The notes: a model not told the origin generated them from the letters alone. Counted from the first letter of the stretch, positions 41,786 through 52,418 are shown. The stretch is 64,000 nt of DNA from JAMZMI01 sp049115715 (GCA_049115715.1 JAGDZQ010000022.1:62001-126000), one strand, 5' to 3'. A program made the numbers and translations.

Positions 41786-44049
41786 CCAAGTTCTCATTTT
41801 ATCTGGCATTCATAATCCTATCAGCAAGAGCCATTGCGCAAAACACTGTTAGTGGATATATAAGAGACGGTGAGACTGGCGAGGATTTAATTGGTGTCAC
41901 TATATATGATCAGAAAACGAAAAAAGGAACCATTACCAATGTGTATGGATTCTATTCTATGACAATAGATTCTGACACTCTAGACTTAAGGGTTACTTCT
42001 GTAGGGTATAAGACAACATATAAAAGAGTTATCCTGCCGAATGAAAATGAGCTTGATTTTAAATTGGAAGCGGACATTTCCACACTTGAAGATGTAGTAA
42101 TCAGTGCCGAACGCTTTCTCATAGAGGAGGAAGTGAAATCAACAGAAATGGGGGTCTTTTCACTTAGACCAAAAGAAGCTCTGGTAATACCTACTATAGC
42201 TGGAGAATCAGACATTCTCAAAATTGCTCAGCTAATGCCTGGAGTATCAAAAGGCGGTGAGGGCACCACTGGGATATATGTCAGAGGAGGGACGGATGAT
42301 CAAAACTTAGTCTTACTCGATGAAGCGACTGTATATAATGTGGGGCATCTACTCGGTTTCTTATCTGTTTTCAATAGTGATGCAATCAAAAACGTGAAAG
42401 TGGTCAAAGGCGGGTTTCAGGCTGATTACGGAGGTCGCTTATCTTCAGTGATCGACACCAGAATGGACGATGGAAGCACCGAAAAATTTAATGCCAAAGG
42501 TGGAATAGGGCTCCTCTCGTCAAGGCTAAGAATAGACGCACCCATAATCAAAGACAAAGCCTCATTTATGATTGCAGGAAGACGGGCATACATTGATAAG
42601 TTGTTTGCTTTAACCCCAACCTCTTTTCCTTACTATTTCTACGACCTCAATGCCAAAGTCAACTACAAGATCAATAAGCGAAATCGTATCTATATCAGCT
42701 CATACTTTGGTAGTGATGTATTTAGAGCACCGAAAGAAGTCGAGGATGAGTTTGAAGGAGGATTTGATTTGGGGAATTTCACAACCACTCTAAGGTGGAA
42801 CCATATATCTAAAAGCCAGAAGCTTTTCGCAAACTTCACTGCAATACAGACCCGGTTTGAATACGATATTGAGTCCTCGTTTGAGGAAACTTCTCTATTG
42901 ATAAAATCCCACATTCAGGATTGGGGATTGAAAGCGGATTGGGAGTACTATCACTCGCCCGACAAGCGCATAGAGTTTGGTGTTCATGGTACAACCCATC
43001 TCTTCAGACCCAATGTAGTAAATACGACAGGGGAAATCTCAGATTTCTTAAAATCTCAAAAGGGTGAGCGTCTGTATACCGTCGAAACAGCTGCTTATGC
43101 GGGATTAGAAAAATCATTCGCCCCCAAACTAAAGGGCTACCTAGGTTTAAGAGCCTCAACAGTAGCTTTGGAAAAAGGGTTCTACTATGGAATAGAGCCA
43201 AGAGCAAATGTAAATTATGCACTTCGTGATCTTACTTCAATAAAGGCTAGCTATAGTCTGATGCGCCAATACATGCATCGTGTAAGCTCCTCTAGTTTAG
43301 TACTTCCTACAGACTTGTGGTATCCGGTAACTAATTCCGTCAAGCCTCTAACGTCACATCAATGGTCTTTGGGTGTTTTCCAGGGTATACCGAGTTGGAA
43401 TGTGAATTTATCCATTGAGGGATATTATAAAACGATGAGCAACCTCATAGAATACCGAGAGGGAGCCAGCTTAATTCTCAACGACAACTTTGAAAGAGAA
43501 TTGGTAAATGGAAGCGGACAAGCTTATGGTTTAGAGTTTTTGATTAGAAAAAAGAGTGGCCCAGTCTCTGGGTGGATTGGATACACGCTCAGCAAAAACA
43601 CCCGATTATTTGGTGAGCTCAATCAAGGAAAAAGATTCCCGGCAAAATACGACCGAACACATGATATCTCAATCGTGAATATTATTAAAATCACCAAAAG
43701 GGTTGATTTCTCGTGGGTTTGGACATTCACTACAGGTGCTTCCTTCACTCCTCAAACAGGTCAATACATAGTACCCAATGCTACGCTCACGGAAGTGGAG
43801 CTCGTTCCAATCTACTCCGAAAGAAATGCGGTCAAGCTTTCTCCTAGCCACAGGTTGGATATTAATTTCATTGTAAAACCTAAAAAGGAAAAACGAATCA
43901 AAGGGGAGTGGCAGTTTGGTATTTATAATTTCTATAACCAGACTACTCCAAACCAGATTAGCATTAATTCCAATGGCAAGTCATTGCAATATGTACAGTC
44001 TGGCATTTTCGGTTTTTTACCATCAATAGCTTATAATTTCAGTTTTTAA
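41782..44049 (+). CDS. TonB-dependent receptor with carboxypeptidase-like N-terminal domain
   Basis: 755 residues. Signal peptide, CarboxypepD_reg-like domain (VSGYIRDGETGEDLIGVTIY), plug (LMPGVSKGGEGTTGIYVRGG, DQNLVLLDEATVYNVGHLLG, VKGGFQADYGGRLSSVIDTR), then a barrel ending IAYNFSF. This size class pairs with DUF4249 lipoproteins, as here. It imports a nutrient or cofactor by TonB energy; the ligand is unknown. It is the middle gene of a three-gene operon. Confidence 0.93.
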   Translation: MTKFSFYLAFIILSARAIAQNTVSGYIRDGETGEDLIGVTIYDQKTKKGTITNVYGFYSMTIDSDTLDLRVTSVGYKTTYKRVILPNENELDFKLEADISTLEDVVISAERFLIEEEVKSTEMGVFSLRPKEALVIPTIAGESDILKIAQLMPGVSKGGEGTTGIYVRGGTDDQNLVLLDEATVYNVGHLLGFLSVFNSDAIKNVKVVKGGFQADYGGRLSSVIDTRMDDGSTEKFNAKGGIGLLSSRLRIDAPIIKDKASFMIAGRRAYIDKLFALTPTSFPYYFYDLNAKVNYKINKRNRIYISSYFGSDVFRAPKEVEDEFEGGFDLGNFTTTLRWNHISKSQKLFANFTAIQTRFEYDIESSFEETSLLIKSHIQDWGLKADWEYYHSPDKRIEFGVHGTTHLFRPNVVNTTGEISDFLKSQKGERLYTVETAAYAGLEKSFAPKLKGYLGLRASTVALEKGFYYGIEPRANVNYALRDLTSIKASYSLMRQYMHRVSSSSLVLPTDLWYPVTNSVKPLTSHQWSLGVFQGIPSWNVNLSIEGYYKTMSNLIEYREGASLILNDNFERELVNGSGQAYGLEFLIRKKSGPVSGWIGYTLSKNTRLFGELNQGKRFPAKYDRTHDISIVNIIKITKRVDFSWVWTFTTGASFTPQTGQYIVPNATLTEVELVPIYSERNAVKLSPSHRLDINFIVKPKKEKRIKGEWQFGIYNFYNQTTPNQISINSNGKSLQYVQSGIFGFLPSIAYNFSF

Positions 44050-44053
44050 CCAA

Positions 44054-44965
44054 ATGAGACACTTACTATATATCGTCGTTTTTTCATCTCTTATACTTGC
44101 CTCTTCGTGTGTGGAAGACGTATTGATAGAGGTAGAACCAGCTGAATCAAAAATAGTGGTTAGTTCTCTTTTTATTCCTGATAGCATCATCATAGTGACA
44201 GCCACAAGAAGTTTCTCTGCATTATCCGGAAAAAGCATCGAAGCGTTCGAAGAGGATTTAATTAATTCGCTGCTAGTTGATAAAGCATTGGTAACTGTTA
44301 GTTCGAATTCTGCCACTGATACACTTCAAAAGCTATCTCCAGGGGTATTCATAGGCTCACTTCATAACCCTGAGCCTCTGGAAATATTTGAACTAAACAT
44401 CTACGATTCCCTCACTCAAAGATCCGTAAGATCCGTGACTCAGCTGGAGGAGCAGGTCAAATTTGATTCGATAAGCGTAAGCTTGAATATCGAAGAGGTA
44501 GATACAACCTCTACACTTTATTATCAATTCCGAGATCCCGCTGATCAGGAAAATTGGTATTTGGTTCAAGGATTCGAATTCCCGACCCTTCCAAACTTTG
44601 ATAATGTTACGTTTGATCTAGAAAACGGTGATGTCGTATTAGAACCCGATACCTCCAATCAGATTTTTTTTAGCAATGAGATCAATAGTCTTTTCATTGA
44701 CCTTATTTCCGATATCACATTGAAAAATGACACTATTAAGGGAAGCAAGGAGTTTTTCTCCCAAACCAGAGATACGGTGATTTTTGTCGCTATTAATATT
44801 GATGAAGGTTACCATGATTTTTTAAGAGCAAGAAAACGATCAGGAAACATCATCTCCTCGCTCTTTCGCGAACCAGTCAATCACCCCACGAACGTTGAAA
44901 ATGGGTATGGCTACTTCACCATGCATCTACCCCATTTCAAAGCATTTATTCGAGATGAGGATTAG
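44054..44965 (+). CDS. DUF4249 lipoprotein
   Basis: 303 residues. Lipoprotein signal with Cys at about 19 (LASSCVEDV). The start EVEPAESKIVVSSLFIPDS followed by ATRSFSAL is the usual opening of DUF4249 proteins. It ends with a phenylalanine-rich segment YGYFTMHLPHFKAF. Genes of this family follow TonB receptors, here by 4 nt, and are thought to act as surface partners of the receptor. Confidence 0.88.
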   Translation: MRHLLYIVVFSSLILASSCVEDVLIEVEPAESKIVVSSLFIPDSIIIVTATRSFSALSGKSIEAFEEDLINSLLVDKALVTVSSNSATDTLQKLSPGVFIGSLHNPEPLEIFELNIYDSLTQRSVRSVTQLEEQVKFDSISVSLNIEEVDTTSTLYYQFRDPADQENWYLVQGFEFPTLPNFDNVTFDLENGDVVLEPDTSNQIFFSNEINSLFIDLISDITLKNDTIKGSKEFFSQTRDTVIFVAINIDEGYHDFLRARKRSGNIISSLFREPVNHPTNVENGYGYFTMHLPHFKAFIRDED

Positions 44966-44979
44966 AAATACATTGAAGT

Positions 44980-45557
44980 TTAATCATTAAGAAAGTCCAA
45001 GTCAAAATAATAATTCTTGGCATCTTCACCATCTACATATATGTATGTTGTCTTTTTCACTTCGACCAACATTCTCAGCGTGAACTCATCTCTACCTGTA
45101 AGAGGATGACTCACGAATTTGCACTTCTTTCCTTTAAATTCAGACCTATAAACAATACGGCAAACATGGTGTTCTTTAGAAACCACGTTCAAATCAGAAT
45201 CACCACTGATTGTATTAAGAAACTCAATATCAGTTTGATCAGATGATCCTTCATACCTAGACTCTTCGGTAGTCCAGCTAGACGCTATAACTTGACATTT
45301 CGAAAAATCCACCAATACTTTAGCTCCTTCATCTTTAATTCGATTTATTGATTCTCTTACTTGAGACCGACTTTCAGAGACCTCAGAACTAGTTTTCATT
45401 AAAAGAAAAATACCAGGAACGACAATAAAAATTGCACCTATACAAAAAATTACGACATTAAAAGTTGAGGATCCTAATGCGCCTATAATAATCAATAAAC
45501 CAAAAAAACAACACCTATTAAAACAAGGTAAAAAGCTTCTTTAAAACGATTTTTCAT
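44980..45557 (-). pseudogene. DUF3592-like membrane protein, probable frameshift in A7 run
   Basis: The open frame of 171 residues starts only at a TTG (45495) in the middle of a hydrophobic stretch. Upstream, an ATG at 45557 opens MKNRFKEAFYLVLIGVV in another frame, which stops at TGA right after a run of seven T on the - strand (45502-45508). One more T would join them into a continuous protein with two TMs, as in DUF3592 proteins. So this is a frameshifted gene, a phase-variable one, or a sequencing error. The C-terminal beta domain (CRIVYRSEFKGKKCKFVSHP, then E-V-K-K-T-T-Y-I-Y-V-D-G) is intact. Confidence 0.6.
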
Positions 45558-45606
45558 GTAAAAATATATCTACCTATTATCTTCTAAGTAAGAGATATTA
45601 ATCTTG

Positions 45607-46674
45607 TTACTTTATATATCTAAAGTCATGACCATCTTCCAACTGTACTACTGTCTCGTAGATTAGGTCTATGGTTTTTTCTAAATCTTCGTAACTACAC
45701 ATCTCTACGGTAGTATGCATGTATTTCAATGGTATTGAAATCAGCGCTGAGGCTACCCCTTCATTAGAATAGGCGAAAGCGTCCGTATCTGTCCCTGTTG
45801 ATCTTGCAGAAGCCCTTCTTTGAAAATCGATCTCATTCTTCTCCGCTACATCAATGATCATATTGAGCAAATTGTTTTGGACAGCTGGACCGTAGCAAAC
45901 CGTAGGACCTTTTCCACAACTGATATCCCCGCTGGCTATTTTATCATACATTGGAGAGTTCGTGTCGTGAGTTACATCTGTAACAATTGCCACATCCGGT
46001 TTAATTTTATGGGCAATCATCTCAGCACCACGCAGGCCTATTTCCTCCTGCACGGCGTTTACCACATAGAGGCCAAACGGTAAGTCAATGTTATTTTCCT
46101 TAATTCTTCGAGCAACTTCAGCAATCATAAATCCGCCGATTCTATTGTCAAGCGCTCTCCCAACAAGATATTTCTCATTCAACTCCATCAGCTCATCGTC
46201 GAAGGTAATGACTGTCCCAGGGTGAATACCCATAGCCTCTACCTCAGCTTTGTTGGATGCCCCTACATCAATAAATATATTTTTCATTGAGGGGTGATCC
46301 TCTTTCTCTTTCCTCACGTGAATCGCTGGCCAGCCGAAAACTCCCTTTACGATTCCATTTTTAGTATGAATGTTTACTTTTTTTGATGGCGCTATTTGAT
46401 GATCCGATCCTCCATTTCTAATCACGTAGATATATCCTTTATCGGTGATATAGTTGACAAACCAGCTAATCTCATCCGCATGTGCTTCGATCACTACTTT
46501 GTACTTTGCTTCCGGGTTGATCACTCCAACTACACTTCCATACGTATCAGAAATATACTCATCCATGTATGGCTTCATATACTCTAACCATATTTTCTGC
46601 CCCTCTGCTTCAAATCCTGTAGGTGATGGGTTATTCAAATATTTAAATAAAAAGTCTCTGCTGTCTTTGTTCAT
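45607..46674 (-). CDS. M42-family aminopeptidase
   Basis: 355 residues. Metal and catalytic motifs of M42 enzymes: IEAHADEISW (His 64, Asp 66), GRALDNRIGG (bridging Asp), NAVQEEIGLRGA (catalytic Glu-Glu), IVTDVTHD (Asp) and YMHTTVEM (His). These cytosolic, self-assembling (tetrahedral) peptidases trim peptides after proteasome-like or Lon digestion. A single gene with about 200 bp upstream; ordinary housekeeping function. Confidence 0.93.
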   Translation of the reverse strand: MNKDSRDFLFKYLNNPSPTGFEAEGQKIWLEYMKPYMDEYISDTYGSVVGVINPEAKYKVVIEAHADEISWFVNYITDKGYIYVIRNGGSDHQIAPSKKVNIHTKNGIVKGVFGWPAIHVRKEKEDHPSMKNIFIDVGASNKAEVEAMGIHPGTVITFDDELMELNEKYLVGRALDNRIGGFMIAEVARRIKENNIDLPFGLYVVNAVQEEIGLRGAEMIAHKIKPDVAIVTDVTHDTNSPMYDKIASGDISCGKGPTVCYGPAVQNNLLNMIIDVAEKNEIDFQRRASARSTGTDTDAFAYSNEGVASALISIPLKYMHTTVEMCSYEDLEKTIDLIYETVVQLEDGHDFRYIK

Positions 46675-46883
46675 ATGTAGTGTATGTATTAGTGCTTTTT
46701 TTCAATTTTTAGATAAAATCGAATGTGCCATTTAGCTTATTCGTGTATTCAGTTAAAAGTTAAATTTTCTATTCACGAAATTAACCTCCTCAGCTTTATA
46801 TCAAATTTTATTGGATTGAATTTCAAATTTCACAAACCGAATATCAAGAATACTTCCTTTTAAAAACTGTTTTTCAAACGATA

Positions 46884-48470
46884 CTACAACGGAATGTTTC
46901 CATGCTTTTTTCTTGGGAGATTATCCACTTTATTTTCAAGCATCTGATAGGTGTGGATCAGCTTCGCCCGGGTATTATGTGGTAAAATCACCTCATCCAC
47001 AAAACCCCTCTCTGCGGCTTTATATGGATTAGCAAACTTGTCCGTGTATTCGTCAATCTTTTGCTGTAGCATCTCATCAGGATCTTCTGCATCCGCAATT
47101 TCCTTTCTGAAAATAATCTCTGATGCACCCTGTGCACCCATCACAGCAATCTCCGCGGTAGGCCATGCAAAATTCATATCAGCTCCTATGTGCTTGGAGT
47201 TCATTACATCATAGGCTCCACCGTAGGCCTTTCTTGTAATTACCGTCACCTTTGGCACAGTCGCCTCACAAAGTGCGTAGAGAAGCTTGGCTCCATGTGT
47301 AATGATGCCATTCCATTCCTGATCCGTTCCAGGCAGAAAGCCCGGCACATCTACTAAAACCAAAAGAGGAACATTGAAGCTATCACAGAACCTCACAAAC
47401 CTTGCTGCCTTTCGGCTAGAGCGAATTCCTAAAACACCTGCAAAATTCCCTGGTTGATTTGCTACGATCCCAATACTTCTTCCGGCAATTCTGGCAAAGC
47501 CAACTACAATGCTTTCAGCATAGTCTTTGTGTGCCTCAAAAAAAGAATCTTTATCAACCACACCTTCGATGACTTCTCTCATATCATAGGGCTGATTAGG
47601 GTTGTCGGGAAGTATCGAATCCAGAACCTCACGTACCTCGTCTCCTTCGATCTCATATTCCAATTGGGGAGGCAGGTCTTCACAGTTTGATGGGATGTAG
47701 CTAAGCAGGCGTTTCATGTCTCGTATGCAAATAGCCTCATTTGCGGCAGTAAAATGGGTAACCCCACTTTTCGAAGCATGCGCTCTTGCACCTCCTAATT
47801 CCTCCGCACTTACCTCCTCTTGCGTCACGGTCTTCACCACGTTAGGACCAGTTACGAACATGTAGCTCGTTTTCTCCACCATGAATATAAAATCAGTCAA
47901 AGCAGGAGAATAAACCGCGCCTCCAGCACAGGGTCCCATAATTGCCGATAGCTGAGGCACAACCCCTGATGCTCTCGTATTGCGGTAAAATATATCCGCA
48001 TATCCTCCAAGCGACACTACTCCCTCTTGTATTCGAGCACCACCTGAATCGTTTAAACCTAAAATGGGTGCACCGTTTTTCATGGCCATATCCATGATTT
48101 TGACAATTTTTTCTGCGTGAGTTTCAGAAAGTGACCCTCCAAAAACAGTAAAATCCTGACTGTACACGTAAACCAATCTGCCGTCGACCATCCCATAGCC
48201 CGTGACAACTCCATCACCAAGAAACTTTTGCTTGTCTAAACCAAAATCAGAGGAGCGATGCTTCACAAATTTCCCAATCTCTTGAAAAGACCCGGGATCA
48301 AGTAACAAATCGATTCTTTCTCTTGCAGTCAGCTTTCCTTTCTTATGCTGGCTTTCTATTCTCGATTCACCTCCTCCTAGCAGAGCTTCTTCATTTAGCT
48401 TTTCTAGCTCCTTTATTTTGTCGGAAGTTGACTTAAAATGGCTGGGGGTGCTGGGCTTTTTCTTACTCAT
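46884..48470 (-). CDS. Acyl-CoA carboxylase beta subunit (propionyl-CoA type)
   Basis: 528 residues, carboxyltransferase domain over the whole length. Landmarks: LTARERIDLLLDPGSFQEIG near 45-65, NDSGGARIQEGVVSLGGYAD, GPCAGGAVYSPALTDFIFMV and VPGFLPGTDQEWNGIITHGA with RKAYGGAYDVMNSKHIGAD. It transfers the carboxyl group from biotin to propionyl- or a related acyl-CoA and needs a biotin-carboxylase alpha subunit encoded elsewhere. The symbol pccB would be usual, but substrate choice cannot be proved here. Confidence 0.93.
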   Translation of the reverse strand: MSKKKPSTPSHFKSTSDKIKELEKLNEEALLGGGESRIESQHKKGKLTARERIDLLLDPGSFQEIGKFVKHRSSDFGLDKQKFLGDGVVTGYGMVDGRLVYVYSQDFTVFGGSLSETHAEKIVKIMDMAMKNGAPILGLNDSGGARIQEGVVSLGGYADIFYRNTRASGVVPQLSAIMGPCAGGAVYSPALTDFIFMVEKTSYMFVTGPNVVKTVTQEEVSAEELGGARAHASKSGVTHFTAANEAICIRDMKRLLSYIPSNCEDLPPQLEYEIEGDEVREVLDSILPDNPNQPYDMREVIEGVVDKDSFFEAHKDYAESIVVGFARIAGRSIGIVANQPGNFAGVLGIRSSRKAARFVRFCDSFNVPLLVLVDVPGFLPGTDQEWNGIITHGAKLLYALCEATVPKVTVITRKAYGGAYDVMNSKHIGADMNFAWPTAEIAVMGAQGASEIIFRKEIADAEDPDEMLQQKIDEYTDKFANPYKAAERGFVDEVILPHNTRAKLIHTYQMLENKVDNLPRKKHGNIPL

Positions 48471-48639
48471 TGTGTTTTGTCTATTTGAATAATAAGGTTG
48501 TTTGTAAGTTACGAAATGGATTCATTTTGCAATAAAAATGATCTCAGTAGTTGACCAATTCCTAAACTGAATTTCATCAATCTATCTCAGCTCCTTTTTT
48601 CCAAAAAGTTAATTTATCTTGCGCCCTAATTTTACCACA

Positions 48640-49581
48640 ATGAGGATCGCTGTGATTGACATGGGTACCAATACATTTCATCTGCTTATAGTAGATGTAT
48701 TGAACTCCGATTGGAAAATCGTATACAGAGAAAAAGCGGCTGTTAGAATTGGAAAAGGTGGAATTAACAAAGGAGAAATCACTTCTGAGGCTGAGCAACG
48801 AGCGCTTGACACTTTGAGCAGATTCAATCAGATCATTCAAGATGAAGGTGTTGAAAAAACTTTTGCGACCGCAACAAGCGCCATCCGAAACGCTAAAAAT
48901 GGAAAGGAAATAGTTAGCCGGATTTTGAAAGAAACCCAAATCTCTGTCAATGTTATTTCTGGGCTTCAAGAAGCCGAGCACATTTACGCCGGTGTGAAAA
49001 AGGCTGTAAACATTGGTTCCGATGTATCCTTAATCATGGACATTGGTGGGGGAAGCATTGAATTCATCATTGGGACAGAAAAAGAAATCCTCTGGAAACA
49101 AAGCTTTGAAGTCGGAGGGCAAAGACTTGTTGAAAAATTTCATAAGCACGATCCCATACTCGGTTCAGAGATTGAAGATTTGAATGCATATCTGGAAACT
49201 GAACTTAGTGAGCTATTTACTGCGGCTGATAAATTCGCCCCTGAAACACTCATCGGAAGCTCAGGCACCTTCGATACTCTTAGTGATATCTATTTGCTCT
49301 CTAAGGATAAATCTCGCGAAGAAGAAGCAACCGAATATCCTCTATCGATTCAGGCTTTTTATGAAATTCTTGATCAGTTAAAGGCAAAAAATAAAGCCGA
49401 GCGATTAGAAATACCAGGAATGATTGCCTTGCGAGTAGATATGATTGTGGTGGCTTGCGTTTTGATTGAATTTATTCTTAAAAAATTAAAGATTAAAGAT
49501 ATTAGGGTGTCGGCCTATGCTTTGAAAGAGGGGGTACTACTGAATACAATTCAAGGTTTAGAAAATCAAAAAGTAAACTAA
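48640..49581 (+). CDS. Ppx/GppA-family phosphatase
   Basis: Start taken at the ATG at 48640 (MRIAVIDMGTNTFHLLI), where the family usually begins; the open frame reaches a TTG at 48619. 313 residues. Phosphate-binding motifs IDMGTNTFHL, IMDIGGGSIEFIIG and GSSGTFDTL of the ASKHA fold. It hydrolyses polyphosphate or pppGpp; the short length fits the two-domain Bacteroidota type. A single gene before the Ldh-family gene. Confidence 0.9.
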   Translation: MRIAVIDMGTNTFHLLIVDVLNSDWKIVYREKAAVRIGKGGINKGEITSEAEQRALDTLSRFNQIIQDEGVEKTFATATSAIRNAKNGKEIVSRILKETQISVNVISGLQEAEHIYAGVKKAVNIGSDVSLIMDIGGGSIEFIIGTEKEILWKQSFEVGGQRLVEKFHKHDPILGSEIEDLNAYLETELSELFTAADKFAPETLIGSSGTFDTLSDIYLLSKDKSREEEATEYPLSIQAFYEILDQLKAKNKAERLEIPGMIALRVDMIVVACVLIEFILKKLKIKDIRVSAYALKEGVLLNTIQGLENQKVN

Positions 49582-49620
49582 GTCACAATCCTTTATTTTT
49601 AGAACACTAAAATTAATTTA

Positions 49621-50697
49621 ATGATCGTACCTCACGATGAACTATTTCAGTTCACAAAAGCAATTTTGCAAGCGACAGGGAGTTCCGAAAAAGAAGCAAG
49701 AAAAGGAGCAGAGGTTTTGCTTAGCGCCGATTTAAGAGGAGTGGACTCTCATGGTGTTGCAAGACTATCCGGGTATGTGAGACTTATTGATAAGGATCGT
49801 GTCAACACATCTCCAAATGTAAAAATCGTTCACGAGTCTCCAAGTACCGGAGTGATCGATGGTGATGCAGGACTAGGTTTGGTTGTGGGGCCACAAGCGA
49901 TGAAACTTGCGATTGAAAAAGCACAAACTGCGGGTACAGGCTGGGTTTCTGTCAGAAATTCAAACCACTATGGTATAGCTGGCTATTACGCAATGATGGC
50001 ACTTGAGCATGATTGTATTGGTATAGCAATGACGAATGCAAGCCCACTGGTTGCGCCTACTTTTTCAAAAGAAAGACTCTTAGGTACAAACCCAATAGCA
50101 GTAGCAATTCCAGCTGACAAGGAACCTCCTTTCATACTGGACATGGCAACCACTACGGCGGCAAATGGAAAACTTGAAATTCTGCAAAGGAAAGAAGCGC
50201 AAACTCCAAACGGGTGGGTTCAAGATATAGAAGGTAATAGCACCACAGATCCTCATGGTGTAAAAAATGGAGGCGCTTTGCTTCCACTAGGCGGTGACAG
50301 AGAACATGGCTCTCATAAGGGATACGGTCTTTCTTCTGTAGTAGATATTTTTTCAGCAGTACTTTCCGGTGCAAATTATGGACCTTGGGCACCTCCATTC
50401 GTGGCGTTTCTAGACCCTCCAAGTGATCCGGTAGGAAAAGGTTTGGGACATTTCTTCGGAGCTATGAGAATTGATGCTTTTCGGCCTGCTGGAGAGTTCA
50501 AGTCACATATGGATAACTGGATCACGAGGTTTAGAGAAGCAACCCCGATTAGTGGCGAAAATCAGGTGTTGATTCCGGGTGATCCTGAAAGAAAAATGGA
50601 AAGTGAACGCAAAGCGAATGGAATTCCATTGCTTGATAAAGTAGTCGCCGATTTAAAAGAACTGGCCAATCGTTTTGATGTGAAGTTTCCAGAATAA
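49621..50697 (+). CDS. Ldh-family malate/L-lactate (sulfolactate) dehydrogenase
   Basis: 358 residues. Typical motifs: LSADLRGVDSHGVARLSGYV near 37-55, GDAGLGLVVGPQAMKLAIEK, VRNSNHYGIAGYYAMMAL, TNASPLVAPTF and GSHKGYGLSSVVDIFSAVLSG. NAD(P)-dependent oxidation of 2-hydroxy acids such as malate or L-lactate; exact substrate unresolved. The helicase gene begins 5 nt downstream, so they are co-transcribed though not related in function. Confidence 0.92.
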   Translation: MIVPHDELFQFTKAILQATGSSEKEARKGAEVLLSADLRGVDSHGVARLSGYVRLIDKDRVNTSPNVKIVHESPSTGVIDGDAGLGLVVGPQAMKLAIEKAQTAGTGWVSVRNSNHYGIAGYYAMMALEHDCIGIAMTNASPLVAPTFSKERLLGTNPIAVAIPADKEPPFILDMATTTAANGKLEILQRKEAQTPNGWVQDIEGNSTTDPHGVKNGGALLPLGGDREHGSHKGYGLSSVVDIFSAVLSGANYGPWAPPFVAFLDPPSDPVGKGLGHFFGAMRIDAFRPAGEFKSHMDNWITRFREATPISGENQVLIPGDPERKMESERKANGIPLLDKVVADLKELANRFDVKFPE

Positions 50698-50702
50698 ATA
50701 AC

Positions 50703-52418
50703 ATGGATCAAAGTACAGCCCTTTCCATACTCAAATCAGGACAGAATGTGTATCTCACAGGGTCTGCCGGAACGGGTAAGACGTATCTAATCAATCAATA
50801 TGTAGAATACCTTCGACTTAGAGAGGTTCCGTTGGCAATCACTGCATCAACAGGAATCGCGGCAACCCACATTGGAGGTCAAACCATACACTCCTGGTCG
50901 GGTATAGGCATAAAGGATAAAATCACTCCTTTTGATCTTGAGAAAATCGGAAGAACCAAGCCGACTAAAGACAGACTTGAAAACACCAAAGTACTGATCA
51001 TCGACGAAATATCGATGCTTGCCGGCAAGCTCCTAACAGGAGTCAGTGACATTCTCAAACACTTCAAAAAAAACGACCTTGCTTTTGGTGGAGTGCAAGT
51101 CATCCTTTCTGGCGACTTTTTTCAGCTTCCTCCGGTCTCCAGAGAAGGATTGTCTAACAGAGAAAAATTTGCATTCATGGCACCAGTATGGGTAGAAGCT
51201 GGATTCAAAGTGTGTTATCTCACTCAACAGTTTCGGCAAGGGGAAGATTTACTCACCAACCTACTCACTGAGATAAGAAATCAGGATATCTCAGAAGACT
51301 CATCAAACCTGATTCAGGATAAGCTCAGAGAGGAAATGCCCAACGCTGAAATATTGAAACTCTACACTCACAATGCCGATGTAGATGAAATGAATCAGAA
51401 ACGCCTATTGGAAAACCCAAATCCGGCCAAAACATTTATTGCTTCAACAAGTGGAAAATCTAATATAGTAGAATCGCTCAGGCAGACTGTATTGGCAGCA
51501 CCACAGATTCAGTTGAAGCTTGGAGCCAAAGTCATGTTTGTGAGAAACAATCCAGACAAGGGCTACTACAATGGAAGCATGGGGACAATTGAAGATTTCG
51601 ATGGAGAGGAAGGTTGGCCCAAAGTAAAGCTAAATACAGGAAGGCACATCGTCTGCACTCCTGAGGAGTGGACTGTAGTAGACGAAAAAGAAACCATCCT
51701 GGCTTCATACAAACAAATTCCGCTAAGACTAGCTTGGGCTATTACAGTGCATAAAAGTCAGGGTATGACGCTGGATGCCGCCGAAATGGACTTATCCAAA
51801 ACCTTTGAAACAGGTCAGGGTTACGTAGCTCTCTCCAGACTCAAGGACTGGAAAGGGCTTTACCTGAGAGGCATGAATAACCGAGCGCTTGCAGTGGATG
51901 ACTTGGCTTTCAAAGCTGATGTAAGATTCAAGGAATTGTCAAGCGATTGTGAAAATGAAATTAGAAATACGGAGAACGAGGATCTTAAGCTAAGGCACGA
52001 AAACTTCATATCCAGATGTGGAGGCACAAATGATCCCGAAATCATCCAAAACAACCTAAAGAGAGAAAAACAATATTTCAAAAAAGAGAAGAAAGAGAGC
52101 ACACATTCTAAAACCAAAAAACTGGTATTGAAAGGAATGTCGCTCGAGCTCATCGCGTTCGAAAGAGAATTATCACTTGGAACTGTTGTGAGTCATCTTG
52201 AGAGGATCAAAGCTGAGGACGAAAAAATTGACCTAAGTAAATATACTCCCGACCCGAAAGTTATGGAAAAGGTCGAAAAGGCAATAGAAAAAGTAAAAGC
52301 CCAGCACAATGATGAATTTTTCGATAAGGATGGAAACATTCGTTTGGGTTACTTGCATGGAGCTCTCAATAAAAAAATAGATTACGAGACAATTAGACTA
52401 GCCAGATTGTTTTTGTAG
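50703..52418 (+). CDS. Pif1/RecD-like superfamily 1 helicase with C-terminal HTH
   Basis: 571 residues. Walker A LTGSAGTGKTYLI (about 18-30), Walker B VLIIDEISML, motif III GDFFQLPPV, motif IV QQFRQ, and the C-terminal helicase motifs ITVHKSQGMTLDAAEMDL and GQGYVALSRLKDW. The final 120 residues contain a helicase-type HTH (KGMSLELIAFERELSLGTVV). Pif1-like 5'-3' helicases unwind DNA at replication barriers and G-quadruplexes. The HTH extension is common in Bacteroidota. Confidence 0.92.
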   Translation: MDQSTALSILKSGQNVYLTGSAGTGKTYLINQYVEYLRLREVPLAITASTGIAATHIGGQTIHSWSGIGIKDKITPFDLEKIGRTKPTKDRLENTKVLIIDEISMLAGKLLTGVSDILKHFKKNDLAFGGVQVILSGDFFQLPPVSREGLSNREKFAFMAPVWVEAGFKVCYLTQQFRQGEDLLTNLLTEIRNQDISEDSSNLIQDKLREEMPNAEILKLYTHNADVDEMNQKRLLENPNPAKTFIASTSGKSNIVESLRQTVLAAPQIQLKLGAKVMFVRNNPDKGYYNGSMGTIEDFDGEEGWPKVKLNTGRHIVCTPEEWTVVDEKETILASYKQIPLRLAWAITVHKSQGMTLDAAEMDLSKTFETGQGYVALSRLKDWKGLYLRGMNNRALAVDDLAFKADVRFKELSSDCENEIRNTENEDLKLRHENFISRCGGTNDPEIIQNNLKREKQYFKKEKKESTHSKTKKLVLKGMSLELIAFERELSLGTVVSHLERIKAEDEKIDLSKYTPDPKVMEKVEKAIEKVKAQHNDEFFDKDGNIRLGYLHGALNKKIDYETIRLARLFL

